Origin: Saxidomus purpurata | Lineage: Eukaryota; Mollusca; Bivalvia; Venerida; Veneridae | Direction: 5' to 3' | DNA length: 64,000 nucleotides | Assembly (NCBI GenBank): GCA_022818135.1 | Contig: JAFMSR010000015.1 | Span: forward strand, 18,945,132 to 19,009,131 | In this document: piece after piece, positions 34,836 through 45,500 of the stretch | Numbering within the stretch: the stretch's first letter is position 1 | Layout of the letters: each line of letters opens with the position of its first letter | Program-made: the position numbers and the translations under genes | The notes under the pieces: generated by a model | The model's database searches: none | The model's input: the letters and a program-made list of their open reading frames with translations, nothing else | What the model was told of the DNA's origin: nothing

Positions 34836-34998
34836 AATATTTCATAAATCTCACATAATATCTTAAGTGGGCGGGGCCTAAAACGTGATATCAGGACAGT
34901 GTCATAATAACACTGTCCTGTGATATCAGACGTCGCGATATCAACAAATATCAGACCGGCGTTATCAGGTCGTCGTCATGGCAGTTGCATAATAAATA
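34836..34998. mobile_element. Foldback repeat, empty-site copy
   Basis: Runs from TATTTCATAAATCTCACATA to ATGGCAGTTGCATAATAAA. Contains the hairpin CAGGACAGTGT-cataata-ACACTGTCCTG flanked by GATATC on both sides. A second copy at 38219-38728 is split by a foreign insertion; this copy is intact at that site. Confidence 0.75.
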
Positions 34999-35148
34999 GA
35001 GAATACAAGGTTACTGTATTTTGATAACAGTTGATATCGGACGAAGGGAAGCCGAGGCTTGCCGAGGCTTTCTGGTCGATATTCATCTGAGTTCGATATC
35101 AACTGTTATCAAAAGACAGTAACCTTGTATTCTATTTATTATGCAGCT
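34986..35148. mobile_element. Foldback element with about 50-bp inverted arms
   Basis: Left arm with GCATAATAAATAGA, ATACAAGGTTACTGT and TTTTGATAACAGTTGATATC; right arm is its reverse complement, ending TATTCTATTTATTATGC. About 60 bp of spacer, with CCGAGGCTTGCCGAGGCTT inside. Arms differ by a few bases. Confidence 0.8.
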
Positions 35149-35271
35149 GACTTCAATTTTAAAATCAAAGAAGTAAATTTAGTGATTTACGTTGTGTTTA
35201 TGGCGTCATCAACGGTTTAAATCGGTGTTTTAAATCCAGCACCGTTAATCATTAGCTCAACTATTCGGAGA

Positions 35272-37022
35272 ATATGGAGAGCTATTACAGTCACTTGTGC
35301 GTCGGCGTCGGCGTTGCTTCTTTGGTTAAAGTTTTGCCTGCTAAGTACTATCATGCACATATCTAAGTAACCACTTATGATATTGACTTGAAACTTTGTT
35401 CATGTCTTTAGGGGTGTCATACAATCAAGGCAGATAACTCCTGTATAGATTTAGTACAAATTATGGCCCTTGTTTGACTTTGAAAATTTGGTTAAAGTTT
35501 TGCCTGCTAAGTACTATCATGCACATATCTCAGTAACCACTTATGATATTGACTTGAAACTTCGTTAATGTCTCTAGGGGTGTCACACAGTCAAGTCAGA
35601 TAACTCTTGTATAAATTTAGTACAAATTATGGCCCTTGTTTGACTTTGAAAATTTGGTTAAAGTTTTGCCTGCTAGGTACTATCATGCACATATCTCAGT
35701 AACCACTTATGATATTGACTTGAAACTTTGTTCATGTCTTTAGGGGTATCATACAATCAAGTCAGATAACTCTTGTATAAATTTAGTACAAATTATGGCC
35801 CTTGTTTGACTTTGAATATTTGGTTAAAGTTTTGCCTGCTAGGTACTATCATGCACATATTTCAGTAACCACTTATGATATTGACTTGCAACTTCGTTTA
35901 TGTCACTAGGGGTGTCACACAGTCATGTCAGATTATTAGTTTCTTATATGAGCACGAGGTTCAGATCGAAATATCCGTCACTGAGGGTAACTGTTTTGGC
36001 GGGAACGAGGCTCTGCCGAGTTCCCGCGAAACAGTTACCCGAAGTGACGGATATTTCCATCTGAACCAAGTATCTCATGGAAGAAACTTTTTCTTGCATA
36101 CCGTCTTGCACTTTGAAATAGATATTTAAAAACAAACTTACCGAAATGATGCATTTTGATATAAAAACAAACATTCTTTAGATGTTATGTATGGGAAAGT
36201 GACGTCACATTGTTTATAACGTGACGTCACATTGTTTATAACGTTACGTCACAAGTAAGCACGTAAGTCGTCTTACACGGAGGGGTGTAAGATGAGATTT
36301 TCCAGCACTTGTAAAAACTGCAGATATCCCCATCTGGTATGCAAGAAAACTCTTGTATAAATTTAGTACAAATTATGGCCCTTGTTTGACTTTGAAAATT
36401 TGGTTAAAGTTTTGCCTGCTAGGTACTATCATGCACATATCTCAGTAACAACTTATGATATTGACTTGAACTTTGTTAATGTCTTAAGGGGTGTCACACA
36501 GTCAAGTCAGATAACTCTTGTATAAATTTGATACAAATTATGGCCCTTGTTTGACTTTGAAAATTTGGTTAAAGTTTTGCCTGCTAGGTACTATCATGCA
36601 CATATCTCAGTAACCACTTATGATATTGACTTGAAACTTTTTTTATGTCTTAAGAGGTGTCACACAGTCAAGACAGATAACTCTTGTTTAAATTTAGTGC
36701 AAATTATGGCCCTTGTTTGACTTTGAAAATTTGGTTAAAGTTTTGCATGCAAGGTACTATCATGCACATATCTCAGTTACCACTTATGGTAGTTATATCA
36801 AACTTAGCAATAGTGTTCAGGGGTAAATTTTGTATCAAACAATTAATTTACCAAAAATTAAATCTATAGTTATAGATTTTGACTTTTTTTATGATTCAAC
36901 TTTCCTAGTTTATATTTAATAGTTAGCAGAATTTTGTTTTGCTATTACACTGATAAAAGTTTTGTTTTATTAGCAAACACCCACAATAGTCGAGCTTGCT
37001 GTCTTATGGACAGCTCTTGTTT
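35272..37022. mobile_element. Helentron-like element with about 178-bp tandem repeats, carrying a nested insertion
   Basis: Begins near GGAGAGCTATTACAGTCACT and ends with the hairpin GCTGTCTTATGGACAGC followed by TCTTGTTTTA. Inside are about seven units, each carrying TTTGGTTAAAGTTTTGCCTG, CATGCACATATCTCAGTAAC, CTTATGATATTGACTTGAAA and AATTATGGCCCTTGTTTGAC. One unit is broken by a foldback element at 35930-36347. No coding capacity. Confidence 0.72.
35930..36347 (-). mobile_element. Foldback element, copy 1 (inverted), nested in the tandem-repeat element
   Basis: The whole 418 bp is the reverse complement of 37381-37798, with no difference found where checked and no net indel. An internal hairpin of about 45 bp per arm spans 35958-36070 (GATCGAAATATCCGTCACT, GGGTAACTGTTT, GGCGGGAACGAGGCTCTG). 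The other part holds TGACGTCAC repeated twice, and the hairpin TCTTACAC-GTGTAAGA. The short frames it encodes are by-products of the repeat. Confidence 0.85.
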
Positions 37023-37380
37023 TAATGTTATGCTTTATAGGAAATGCTGAACATTAAAACATACCTAAAAGCATTTGTACAAGTTTTAGAGGCGGCTTAT
37101 AACGTTTCAGCTCATATCATTCAAGTAATAAGACGTTAGTGTGAAAAAGGGAAGGGGGTGAAAATCAACTTTTTCTCGAAAATTGCTTCGAAAGTGCTAA
37201 AGATGGATAGATAATTATCTAACTAAGAAAATGAATTAACACTATATTTAATTCAAAAATAAAAATTCTACAGTCATTTTTCGATTTTATGTGATGTGCG
37301 GTTTGCTTTTATTCCAAGAAATTTTATTCTTGCATACCAGATGGGGATATCAGCATTTTTTACCAGTGCTGGAAAATCTC

Positions 37381-37798
37381 TTCTTGCATACCAGATGGGG
37401 ATATCTGCAGTTTTTACAAGTGCTGGAAAATCTCATCTTACACCCCTCCGTGTAAGACGACTTACGTGCTTACTTGTGACGTAACGTTATAAACAATGTG
37501 ACGTCACGTTATAAACAATGTGACGTCACTTTCCCATACATAACATCTAAAGAATGTTTGTTTTTATATCAAAATGCATCATTTCGGTAAGTTTGTTTTT
37601 AAATATCTATTTCAAAGTGCAAGACGGTATGCAAGAAAAAGTTTCTTCCATGAGATACTTGGTTCAGATGGAAATATCCGTCACTTCGGGTAACTGTTTC
37701 GCGGGAACTCGGCAGAGCCTCGTTCCCGCCAAAACAGTTACCCTCAGTGACGGATATTTCGATCTGAACCTCGTGCTCATATAAGAAACTAATAATCT
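37381..37798 (+). mobile_element. Foldback element, copy 2 (direct)
   Basis: Same element as 35930-36347 in the opposite orientation, starting TTCTTGCATACCAGATGGGG and ending CATATAAGAAACTAATAATC. The piece TGCATACCAGATGGGGATAT with GTGCTGGAAAATCTC also stands once more directly upstream (37331-37380). Confidence 0.85.
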
Positions 37799-38139
37799 TA
37801 CACCCCCCCGTGTAAGACGACTTACGTGAATTACTTATGACGTAACGTTATAAACAATGTGACGTCACTTTTCCAAACATAGCATCTAAAGAACGTTTGT
37901 TTTTATATTAAAATGCATCATTTCGATAAGTTTGTTTTTAAATATCTATTTCAAAGTGCAAGACGGTATGCAAGAAAAAGTTTCTTCAATGAGATACTTG
38001 GTTCAGATCGAAATATCCGTCACTTCGGGTAACTGTGTCGCGGGAACTCGGCAGAGCCTCGTTCCCGCCAAAACAGTCACCCTCAGTGACAGATATTTCG
38101 ATCTGAACCTCGTGCTCATATAAGAAACTAATAATGAAA
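37796..38139 (+). mobile_element. Foldback element, copy 3 (direct, shorter and diverged)
   Basis: Starts at TCTTACACCCCCCCGTGTAA, directly abutting copy 2, and ends CATATAAGAAACTAATAATG. It lacks the TTCTTGCATACC end and one TGACGTCAC unit, and has several substitutions relative to copies 1 and 2. Confidence 0.82.
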
Positions 38140-38218
38140 CGCGCCTCTGTAGTCTGAAGTAGCTACCGAAAAGTTTATTTATTGTGTAGCGTGTAAGAAA
38201 CCCACAATAGCCTAGATA

Positions 38219-38728
38219 TTATTTCATAAATCTCACATAATGTCTAAAGTGGGCGGGGCCTAAAACGTGATATCAGGACAGTGTCATAATAACACTGTCC
38301 TGTGATATCAGACGTCGCGATATCAACAATTCTAACACAAGCGTCTGCTTTTCCTATATAAACATATAGAGAAAAGCCTGTATTTTATTTTACGATAAAA
38401 TCGTATCTCGCGTTTTAAGGTTACAATGATGTACTACTACGCGTTAAATAAAGTTCGGCTTGTTTTCAAAGAAAATAACGTGTTAGAATCGAAACAATAA
38501 ATTGTTCCCTATATTTTATCGTTGAATAAAATACAGTCAGTCATTTGGATGCGAAAAATTCAATCACTCGTGCTACGCACTTGTGATTTAGCCTAATTAG
38601 AATCTACTACGCATCCAAATTCCTGACTATATTTTATTCAACGATAAAATACAGGGGGGCATTTATTATTTCTTAAATATCAGACCGGCGTTATCGGGTC
38701 GTCGTCATGGCAGTTGCATAATAAAATA
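38219..38728. mobile_element. Foldback repeat, filled-site copy
   Basis: Flanks 38219-38330 and 38672-38728 match 34836-34998 (same GATATCAGGACAGTGT hairpin, same GACCGGCGTTATC and ATGGCAGTTGCATAATAAA). Between them sits the 38331-38671 insertion. Confidence 0.78.
38331..38671 (-). mobile_element. TTCTAACACAAG ... CCTGTATTTTATCG palindromic element (internally deleted copy)
   Basis: Begins TTCTAACACAAGCGTCTGCT and ends ACAGGGGGGCATTTATTATT. Inside, CAGTCAGTCATTTGGATGCG and CGCATCCAAATTCCTGACT form a hairpin with the CTGTATTTTATCGTTGAATA arms. A fuller copy lies in reverse at 50566-50974; this copy lacks about 75 bp after GATAAAAT. Strand is arbitrary, set opposite to the longer copy. Confidence 0.82.
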
Positions 38729-39059
38729 CAATACAATGTAACCCGACGCGACGAAACGTAACGCAACGCAATACAACACAACACAACACAATTACAGTTT
38801 ATTTTGAGTCTGCAAGAGAAAACGATAATCATAAGCTGCAAAGCTTTTGAACCTAGATCAATTAACATAGATCTAATCAAACAGTGAAACATATGTAAAC
38901 TACCTATTTGAATCAAGATATGATTATGTTATAAGTTATAGCTAGATACTCAGTGGTGGTCGCAGCTGAAAAACTCCTTAAAACACACAAAAAATGTAAA
39001 ATAACGTTAATCTCTTTTCTCGTTTTCGTCAATCGGGTTTCAAATTAAACGGTTGAAAG

Positions 39060-39280
39060 CACGGCCGTCACCGTATGTATTGTGACGTCACGTTGCGAGT
39101 AACGTCGTTTCCCAAACGACAGATGACATTTGTAGTATATTTTTAGACATATATCACAGAAATCTGCTTCCAATCGGATATTATTCAATTTTCTTGAGTG
39201 GCGCCTCTGCCAAGGTGGCCAATTTGCCACAGATTTGTGCAGATTAAAATTGTCGTCTGCTGAAGTTCTGTTGTGCAAAA
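39060..39280 (+). promoter_or_regulatory. Probable promoter and 5' UTR of the coiled-coil gene
   Basis: The 220 bases before the ATG at 39281 are less AT-rich than the surroundings and carry CpGs and a consensus CRE-type TGACGTCA near 39083 (TTGTGACGTCACGTTGCG). No TATA box is evident. The CRE octamer also occurs in the nearby foldback elements, so its regulatory value here is an inference. Confidence 0.4.
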
Positions 39281-39553
39281 ATGAATCGCGGAAGGCAAGG
39301 ACTCGGCTCATCGGATGGGAGGAAACGCGGGAAAGGGCCAGTAACTGATTCAAAAGCGTCATCAGGACCAAAGGTTAAATTTAAGGATGGCAGTTCGAAA
39401 TTCAAAGGCTCTATGGTAGCGCCTCGCGTGATAGACGACACACCTGTAGGGATTGATTCGAATCTTCTTGTTGGACCATTGTATGTACCAGAGACGTCGA
39501 GGAAAGATCGTATAAAAGGACAGCTTGAAGACATTACGGAAAAACTACACAAG
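39281..39553 (+). CDS. Coiled-coil gene exon 1: disordered N-terminus
   Basis: 91 codons from the ATG to AAG before a weak donor (GTTTTT). Residues 1-60 are rich in Gly, Ser, Lys and Arg with no secondary structure expected; DRIKGQLEDITEKLHK at the end begins a helix. The ATG follows a TTGTGCAAAA context and is the only in-frame ATG nearby. Confidence 0.72.
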
Positions 39554-42500
39554 GTTTTTATTTTGTCTGCAGATTTATTACCTTTCAGCAGTGCCCTCTT
39601 AACTTTGCGTAGGCCTATGCTGTAAATCAAATAAAATAACACAATTAAAGTCGTCTTAATGTATAAACCGCTGTAAGATTGGTTTGACCTTGCAAATGTT
39701 TAACAATTAGTAATCTACAAGTGCACAAAGGGCTATGCAGTGACAGGGGGCTACTGTAACTTGCAATTAAAAGAATCATGGTAATAGCAGCCACTTCCTT
39801 CTAATATAAGACATTACTAATTTGCATTTCAGTGCGTCATTGCATAATTCACGTTTTTAAGGTATATTTATTTAAACAAATGGGAACAAATGGAGCTGGG
39901 GAATGTCTGATATGCACTGCGGACTAGAAAACCGATTTTTTTTTGCTATTATTGTAAGCCGGAGTTGGCATTGCCCCGGAGTTATAGATCTGTGGATATT
40001 TTAGCTATTTCAATGACAAAACGATGATCGTATTTTTTTTTTACCAAGATGATAATAAAATAGCTTTAACTTTTACAGACGCTGTACGCCTTTGATGAGT
40101 TTGACGAGTTTGAGCACGAGGATCCTGCGGTTGCCATGATGCGCGACAGGATCGGACAAGTGAATGACAAGAACGTAAAATCTTAATTTATCACAATTCA
40201 TTTTATTATGATAATTTTTTTTGTTGTTGAATGCATGAACGATATTTTTACCCCAAAAAACAAAGTCGGGGGGAGTGTATTTAGGAGTCAACTTACATAA
40301 CCTTGTGATGTATGTTTAAAAGTTTCTGTAGAGATATCTATGTCTACCATGCGCCCCAACCTAGTAAAGCTTTGATCATTATGTACCGATGCACCCTAAC
40401 TTTGTAATGCAACCTTACAGAATGCGCCCAAACATTGTTATTGAATAAAGAAGTGCGCCAAAAACCTGGTTACACTATGGCTATTACATACGAATGGGTT
40501 CAAACCTTTCGTTCCTACATGTACATTTGTATGTTTTAAATTGCTTTTATAACAGCTGTGCTCCAATCATGTACATGTTGTAATTACATTGAAGTTTATT
40601 ATTTTTCAAACCTGTACATGTACATATTTATATAAATAAGCATCACCGCGATGCTGTATACATGTATATTGGTTTTATTATACAGATGCGCACGAACCTT
40701 GTTTCGTTTATGGACCAGTATGATAATATGTCGCATCAGGTGGCTTCAGCCCACAAGGATCGTGATGACGTAAGAAAGTTTAACTTGCCTTGTCTCCACA
40801 CTTTCCTGCCTAAAAGTGTCTTCACTGTTTCGAAAAAATTTCTTTTTTTCTGGTATACTGTTAACTATAGAGCGCTCTAAAAACGAATTTGTCCATCTTT
40901 CAATTTGGATAAGACATTGTACCATGCATTAGTTAATGGTTCTCAGTGACATTTTCTGACTAAGTAGCAACCAGTGCAGATCATGATCGATCAGTATGTA
41001 TGTATTCGGCTAATTACTGCACTGGTCCTAAAGGCAGAATTACGTGACAGCAACTTGCAATGGTGCCTGTCAGTTAAGACACGGACCTGTAGTAAAGACA
41101 CGAACTTATACAAGACCGTAGTAGAAAACAAGTCAAAAATAGTATTTATTCCAACCATTAACAACAGTATGTCAAATCGCCAAAGAATGTCTGTAACTCA
41201 TATTTTTTAACCGCAATTATTAAATGACACAAGGAAAAGGTTGCTGCATATCTCATGATCGAGCCTAGTCCAAATAATTGTGCTCAACGTGTGAATATCG
41301 TTTTATTTTTTGCTAGGCGCTATCCAGCCTCCGATAAAGGCGCAGATAACTATAAAATGTCCGTATGTAAAATGGGTCTGCGTTTGGAGTCAAATTATTG
41401 AGACTAGATCGGAGCCTACAGAATGTTAACATCCAGTTGCTGGATTGCTATCAAAAATAGTATGTATGATGTCTCTAGATTTCTTATTAATTTGAGGGCA
41501 ATTTCTTTAATGTGCATTGTATTTGTAGTTTAAGATAAAGATACATGTACACAGAATGGATATTTCGTATAAATGTATGTTCAATTCTTTTCAGATGTTA
41601 ATGCAGTTAGCAGATGTGAGTACATGTTTTTGGAAACATATATAAAATGGGAAGAAAAACCAGATCAATAATGATAAAATATAGTAACCATAGTTATATG
41701 TTCACACAAAGAAGAACATTTAGTTTTAAAGAAAAAACGAAAGGTCATTCATTTTTAATAGAATTGTGCCAAAACAATCAGTAAAGAATTGAAGCTAAGT
41801 TGACTTATGAGCTCAGATCATTGTGCAATATTTATTACGGAAGAGACTAAAGGTTGCATTTAAGAAAATAAAACTTGCAAGTTTCAAAGTTCAGTGCATA
41901 TAGAAAATGATATTGAAACTAAATTGTGTATATATAATATATGAAATGGTTATGATTTTTGTTTGTTTACAGTGGTTTACTACAGATCATGTTGATTTGG
42001 TAAGTACAGACATGCATAGAATTATTAAGCCGGTATTTCTCATCTAAAAGTATATGCCAGTATAGGAAGTCACTGAGACCACTAAATTTGTATTAATTAA
42101 ATTACTTTACCTTAGATTTTAAGGTCAATTTTGCACAAGGAGCAGATTTTAAATGACAAGAACAAAAAGAAGGACATGCTTACTGGTAGTTGTGATCCCA
42201 AGCTATGCAATCTACCAGTACATTATATTTAAGGTTGCACACTGTGAGTTACAATTTTTACACATACATATACATGTACATGCATTTTTATACCCAGTCT
42301 GAATCATCATTATTTTTGTGAAAATGTATTGTATTGATGATAATAGACAAATTGCTTTTCAGAATAAAAACGTACAAAACTTTTCCATGTGAGAATGGGT
42401 TATGAAAAACTGTCACTGGTCAGTTTTAAATTCTCTAAATTTGATCAAGTTCTTTAGTTTGTTTTGAACTATGTTCAGAAAATGCATTAGCCATCACAGT

Positions 42501-45500
42501 TCTGTTTCCTTAAATTTTTCAGGATGATATAAAATCATCTGTTGATGAATCAGAAGCAGAAGCCCTAAGGTAAGTATACAACTAATAATATATAAATCCT
42601 TACCCTGATGGCATAGAAAAAAGACATAATATATCAGTCCCATGAAATTATAATATTAGACTTTTATAGTCTGTTGAGATTGATGAAAAATTTTAAGCAC
42701 TGGTCTTGTACTGAGAACTTCCCCTTTCTCAAGAAAAATATCTCTATAGTTATACATGTATCTACATGTCCGATGATGGAATCACAGGAAGATATTGTAA
42801 GAATTCTATGAACATGCAAGTTGAAAAGGCATTAAGTATTATATTATAAGTTGTTTGGAAAGACACATAGCAACATTTAAGCAACTTATGCCTCTTGGTT
42901 GCAATACAAATGTACAAAAAATGTATATTTAAAGAACACAACTTTGCAGAGATAGATAGATTTTAATTTTTAAGTCTGTCAGATTGTCCAAGGAATTTGC
43001 ATATCCCCCATTAATATATACATGTCATATACATAATAAACTTAATATTTGTTAATACACCTTCTGAATTTGTTCACCTGGAGGTTTTGATGTTAGCTTC
43101 ACTGTCAAAAAATGGTGACATTGTGCATGTATGTAAAAGCAGCAGACTACCAGCTTCTTCTAACCCATCTGTTACTAAATAACACAACACTACTTAAACA
43201 GGAGTTTTGTATCTTACAGACAGAGTTATTTCTCAACGATGACCAACTTTGAGAAGTTAAAGAAAATTCAGAACCAAATCATGAGTGCTTCTGAACAGGG
43301 CCGATCCACAAGGCAGCTAACACTGTAAGTTTTGGTACAAATGTAACTAGACAGACCAGGGGATACTTGGATTATAATCACCATGCCATCAGAAATGTTC
43401 AGTACCGACAGTCCTTTGTAATAATGCAGATGTGTATTGCAACATTATTATAAGTCAGTAAGTGGACCCAATGGGTACAGTGACCAGCACACTTGCCTGT
43501 CAACTGAGCAGTCATGGTTTTGATCCTTGTCCACTGTCCACTCTGTAATTATGTACATGTAAATAAAGATGTTGGCATGTTAGTGGAGGTCTATAGAGTA
43601 TTTATGTAACTACAATGTACTGCTGTTAGTAAATATGAGTGTTATCATGCTTAGTATTAAACATTTAAGATGCATTGTCTGTGGAATGAGACCTTAAAAC
43701 ACATGGATGTCCCATGCATACCTGGGTTACTAAGGTGTTATACACCAATCTACAAAAGAACTAAATGTGTCTCTAGAACTAGTATTTTGGAATATCCCAC
43801 CCAAATACAGTTAATAAACCCTTCTGTGGTTGTTGGTGACCAATGAAGTTCCAAGTACAATGTACTTTAAGTGTTAAAACTCTAAAATATGATACAAACA
43901 ATAACAGACACCCTTTTTCAATAGTTTAATACATGTATTGAAAAAACAACAACAAGCTGATGTACAGTATATAAATGTGAATAATTACTGAAAACTAGCA
44001 TACAGTAAACAATAAATGTTGTTAAACTATTGGATAAATGGCATTGATGGAGCCAAGGTACATTTTAGTATATACATAAACAGTAACTTGTCAATGAAGG
44101 TGTTTGAATATGTGATCTAATTTAGATTGGCAGCCATCATTTATCAATGAAGAAATCACATAACCAAGAGGATTGTTTACAAAGTCAATTTACCGCGCTT
44201 CCATTCGTAACATTTGATTGGTCCAAAAAGAAGAAAGTCTGCAAACCTAGCTTATTCAGCTAATGCTGAAAACAAATTTCTGTTTGATTTTGAAGGAAGA
44301 AGTTTGAGCTTGAGAAGAATGTTGTTGACCAGTTTCAAGTCGTGAAAGATAGTAAGTATATCAGTACACACCTGTACATAGTCCAACAAACTGTGCGTGT
44401 CTGAGGACATTCTAGAGAGGTGGACGATATAAGGAATATCAGTCCACACGATCTTTCTGCCAAAAAGTCAAAATGATGATAATATTACATCTGTACAGGG
44501 GGATAGGTGTTTAGTGAGAGCAAACTTGGTTTATGTGAGAAAAGTGAGAGCAAACTTTAGAAAATGGCGAATGACATGTTTTTTAACGAGGTCAAGTGCA
44601 TTCATACCAGGGATCAACATTTTCTTTGTTCTATGAAATTATATGAATATGACTTTAGTCAAGGGTTATATGTAACCTTCACTCGGTTGTTTGTTTCCAC
44701 CCACAATGATTCGAAGTTTTGAAGTTATTGAAGGTTTAATCTGGTCAGGTGGAATCTTTCACGAATAGAAACCGAAAGTGCCCCGCCAATTTTTTCAATA
44801 TTTTCACCCAAATCGATAGATGTTGAGGCCAGAGGTCGCAAGTGTTTTCAGACTCCAATATCTTTGTTTAAACACATTTGGGAGAAAAACTTTATACTTC
44901 AATACTTTTTAAAGACAAACTTGTCACACATGCTTCACTTACTTTGTGAAGGTTACATATAACCCTTTACTAACCTCATATTCATATAATTTTATAGTGT
45001 ACTTTAAGAAAACGACTTTCCCTAGAATGTATGCGCTTGACCTCGTTAAAAACACATATCTTCCTCCATTTTCTAAAGTTTGCTCTCAGTTTTCTCACTT
45101 AAACCAAGTTTGCTCTCGCTATATACCTACCTCCCTGTATTGCTATTTTTAATTCTAACACACTATTGACATAACATCATTTCTGAATGGTTTGTTGTCT
45201 AAATTTACGACTATAAGACCTTATTAACTAAATATCGTATAATATTATACAATGTATAGTCGCAAAAAATGGGATCATTGGTAATGATTGCATTGTAGAG
45301 CATTGTGTGCTAGAATAGGGTTATTGTTTATTGATTTTGACATTTGAGACCGTATATACGGTTTTAATGGTCATGAACAGTTTCCAACTTTAAAAAGCGT
45401 ATACGCTGTCCAAAATATCAAAATATTACACACAGTAACCCAATACTGAATAGAAGTCAGAATGTGCTTTACTCTAGTTTTGCTTTAGCTTGATTGTGAA

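Noticed and set aside
35944..36174. 76-codon - strand frame identical to a + strand frame at 37554-37784
   Set aside because: Identity comes from the inverted repeat itself; the frame crosses a palindrome and has no family resemblance.
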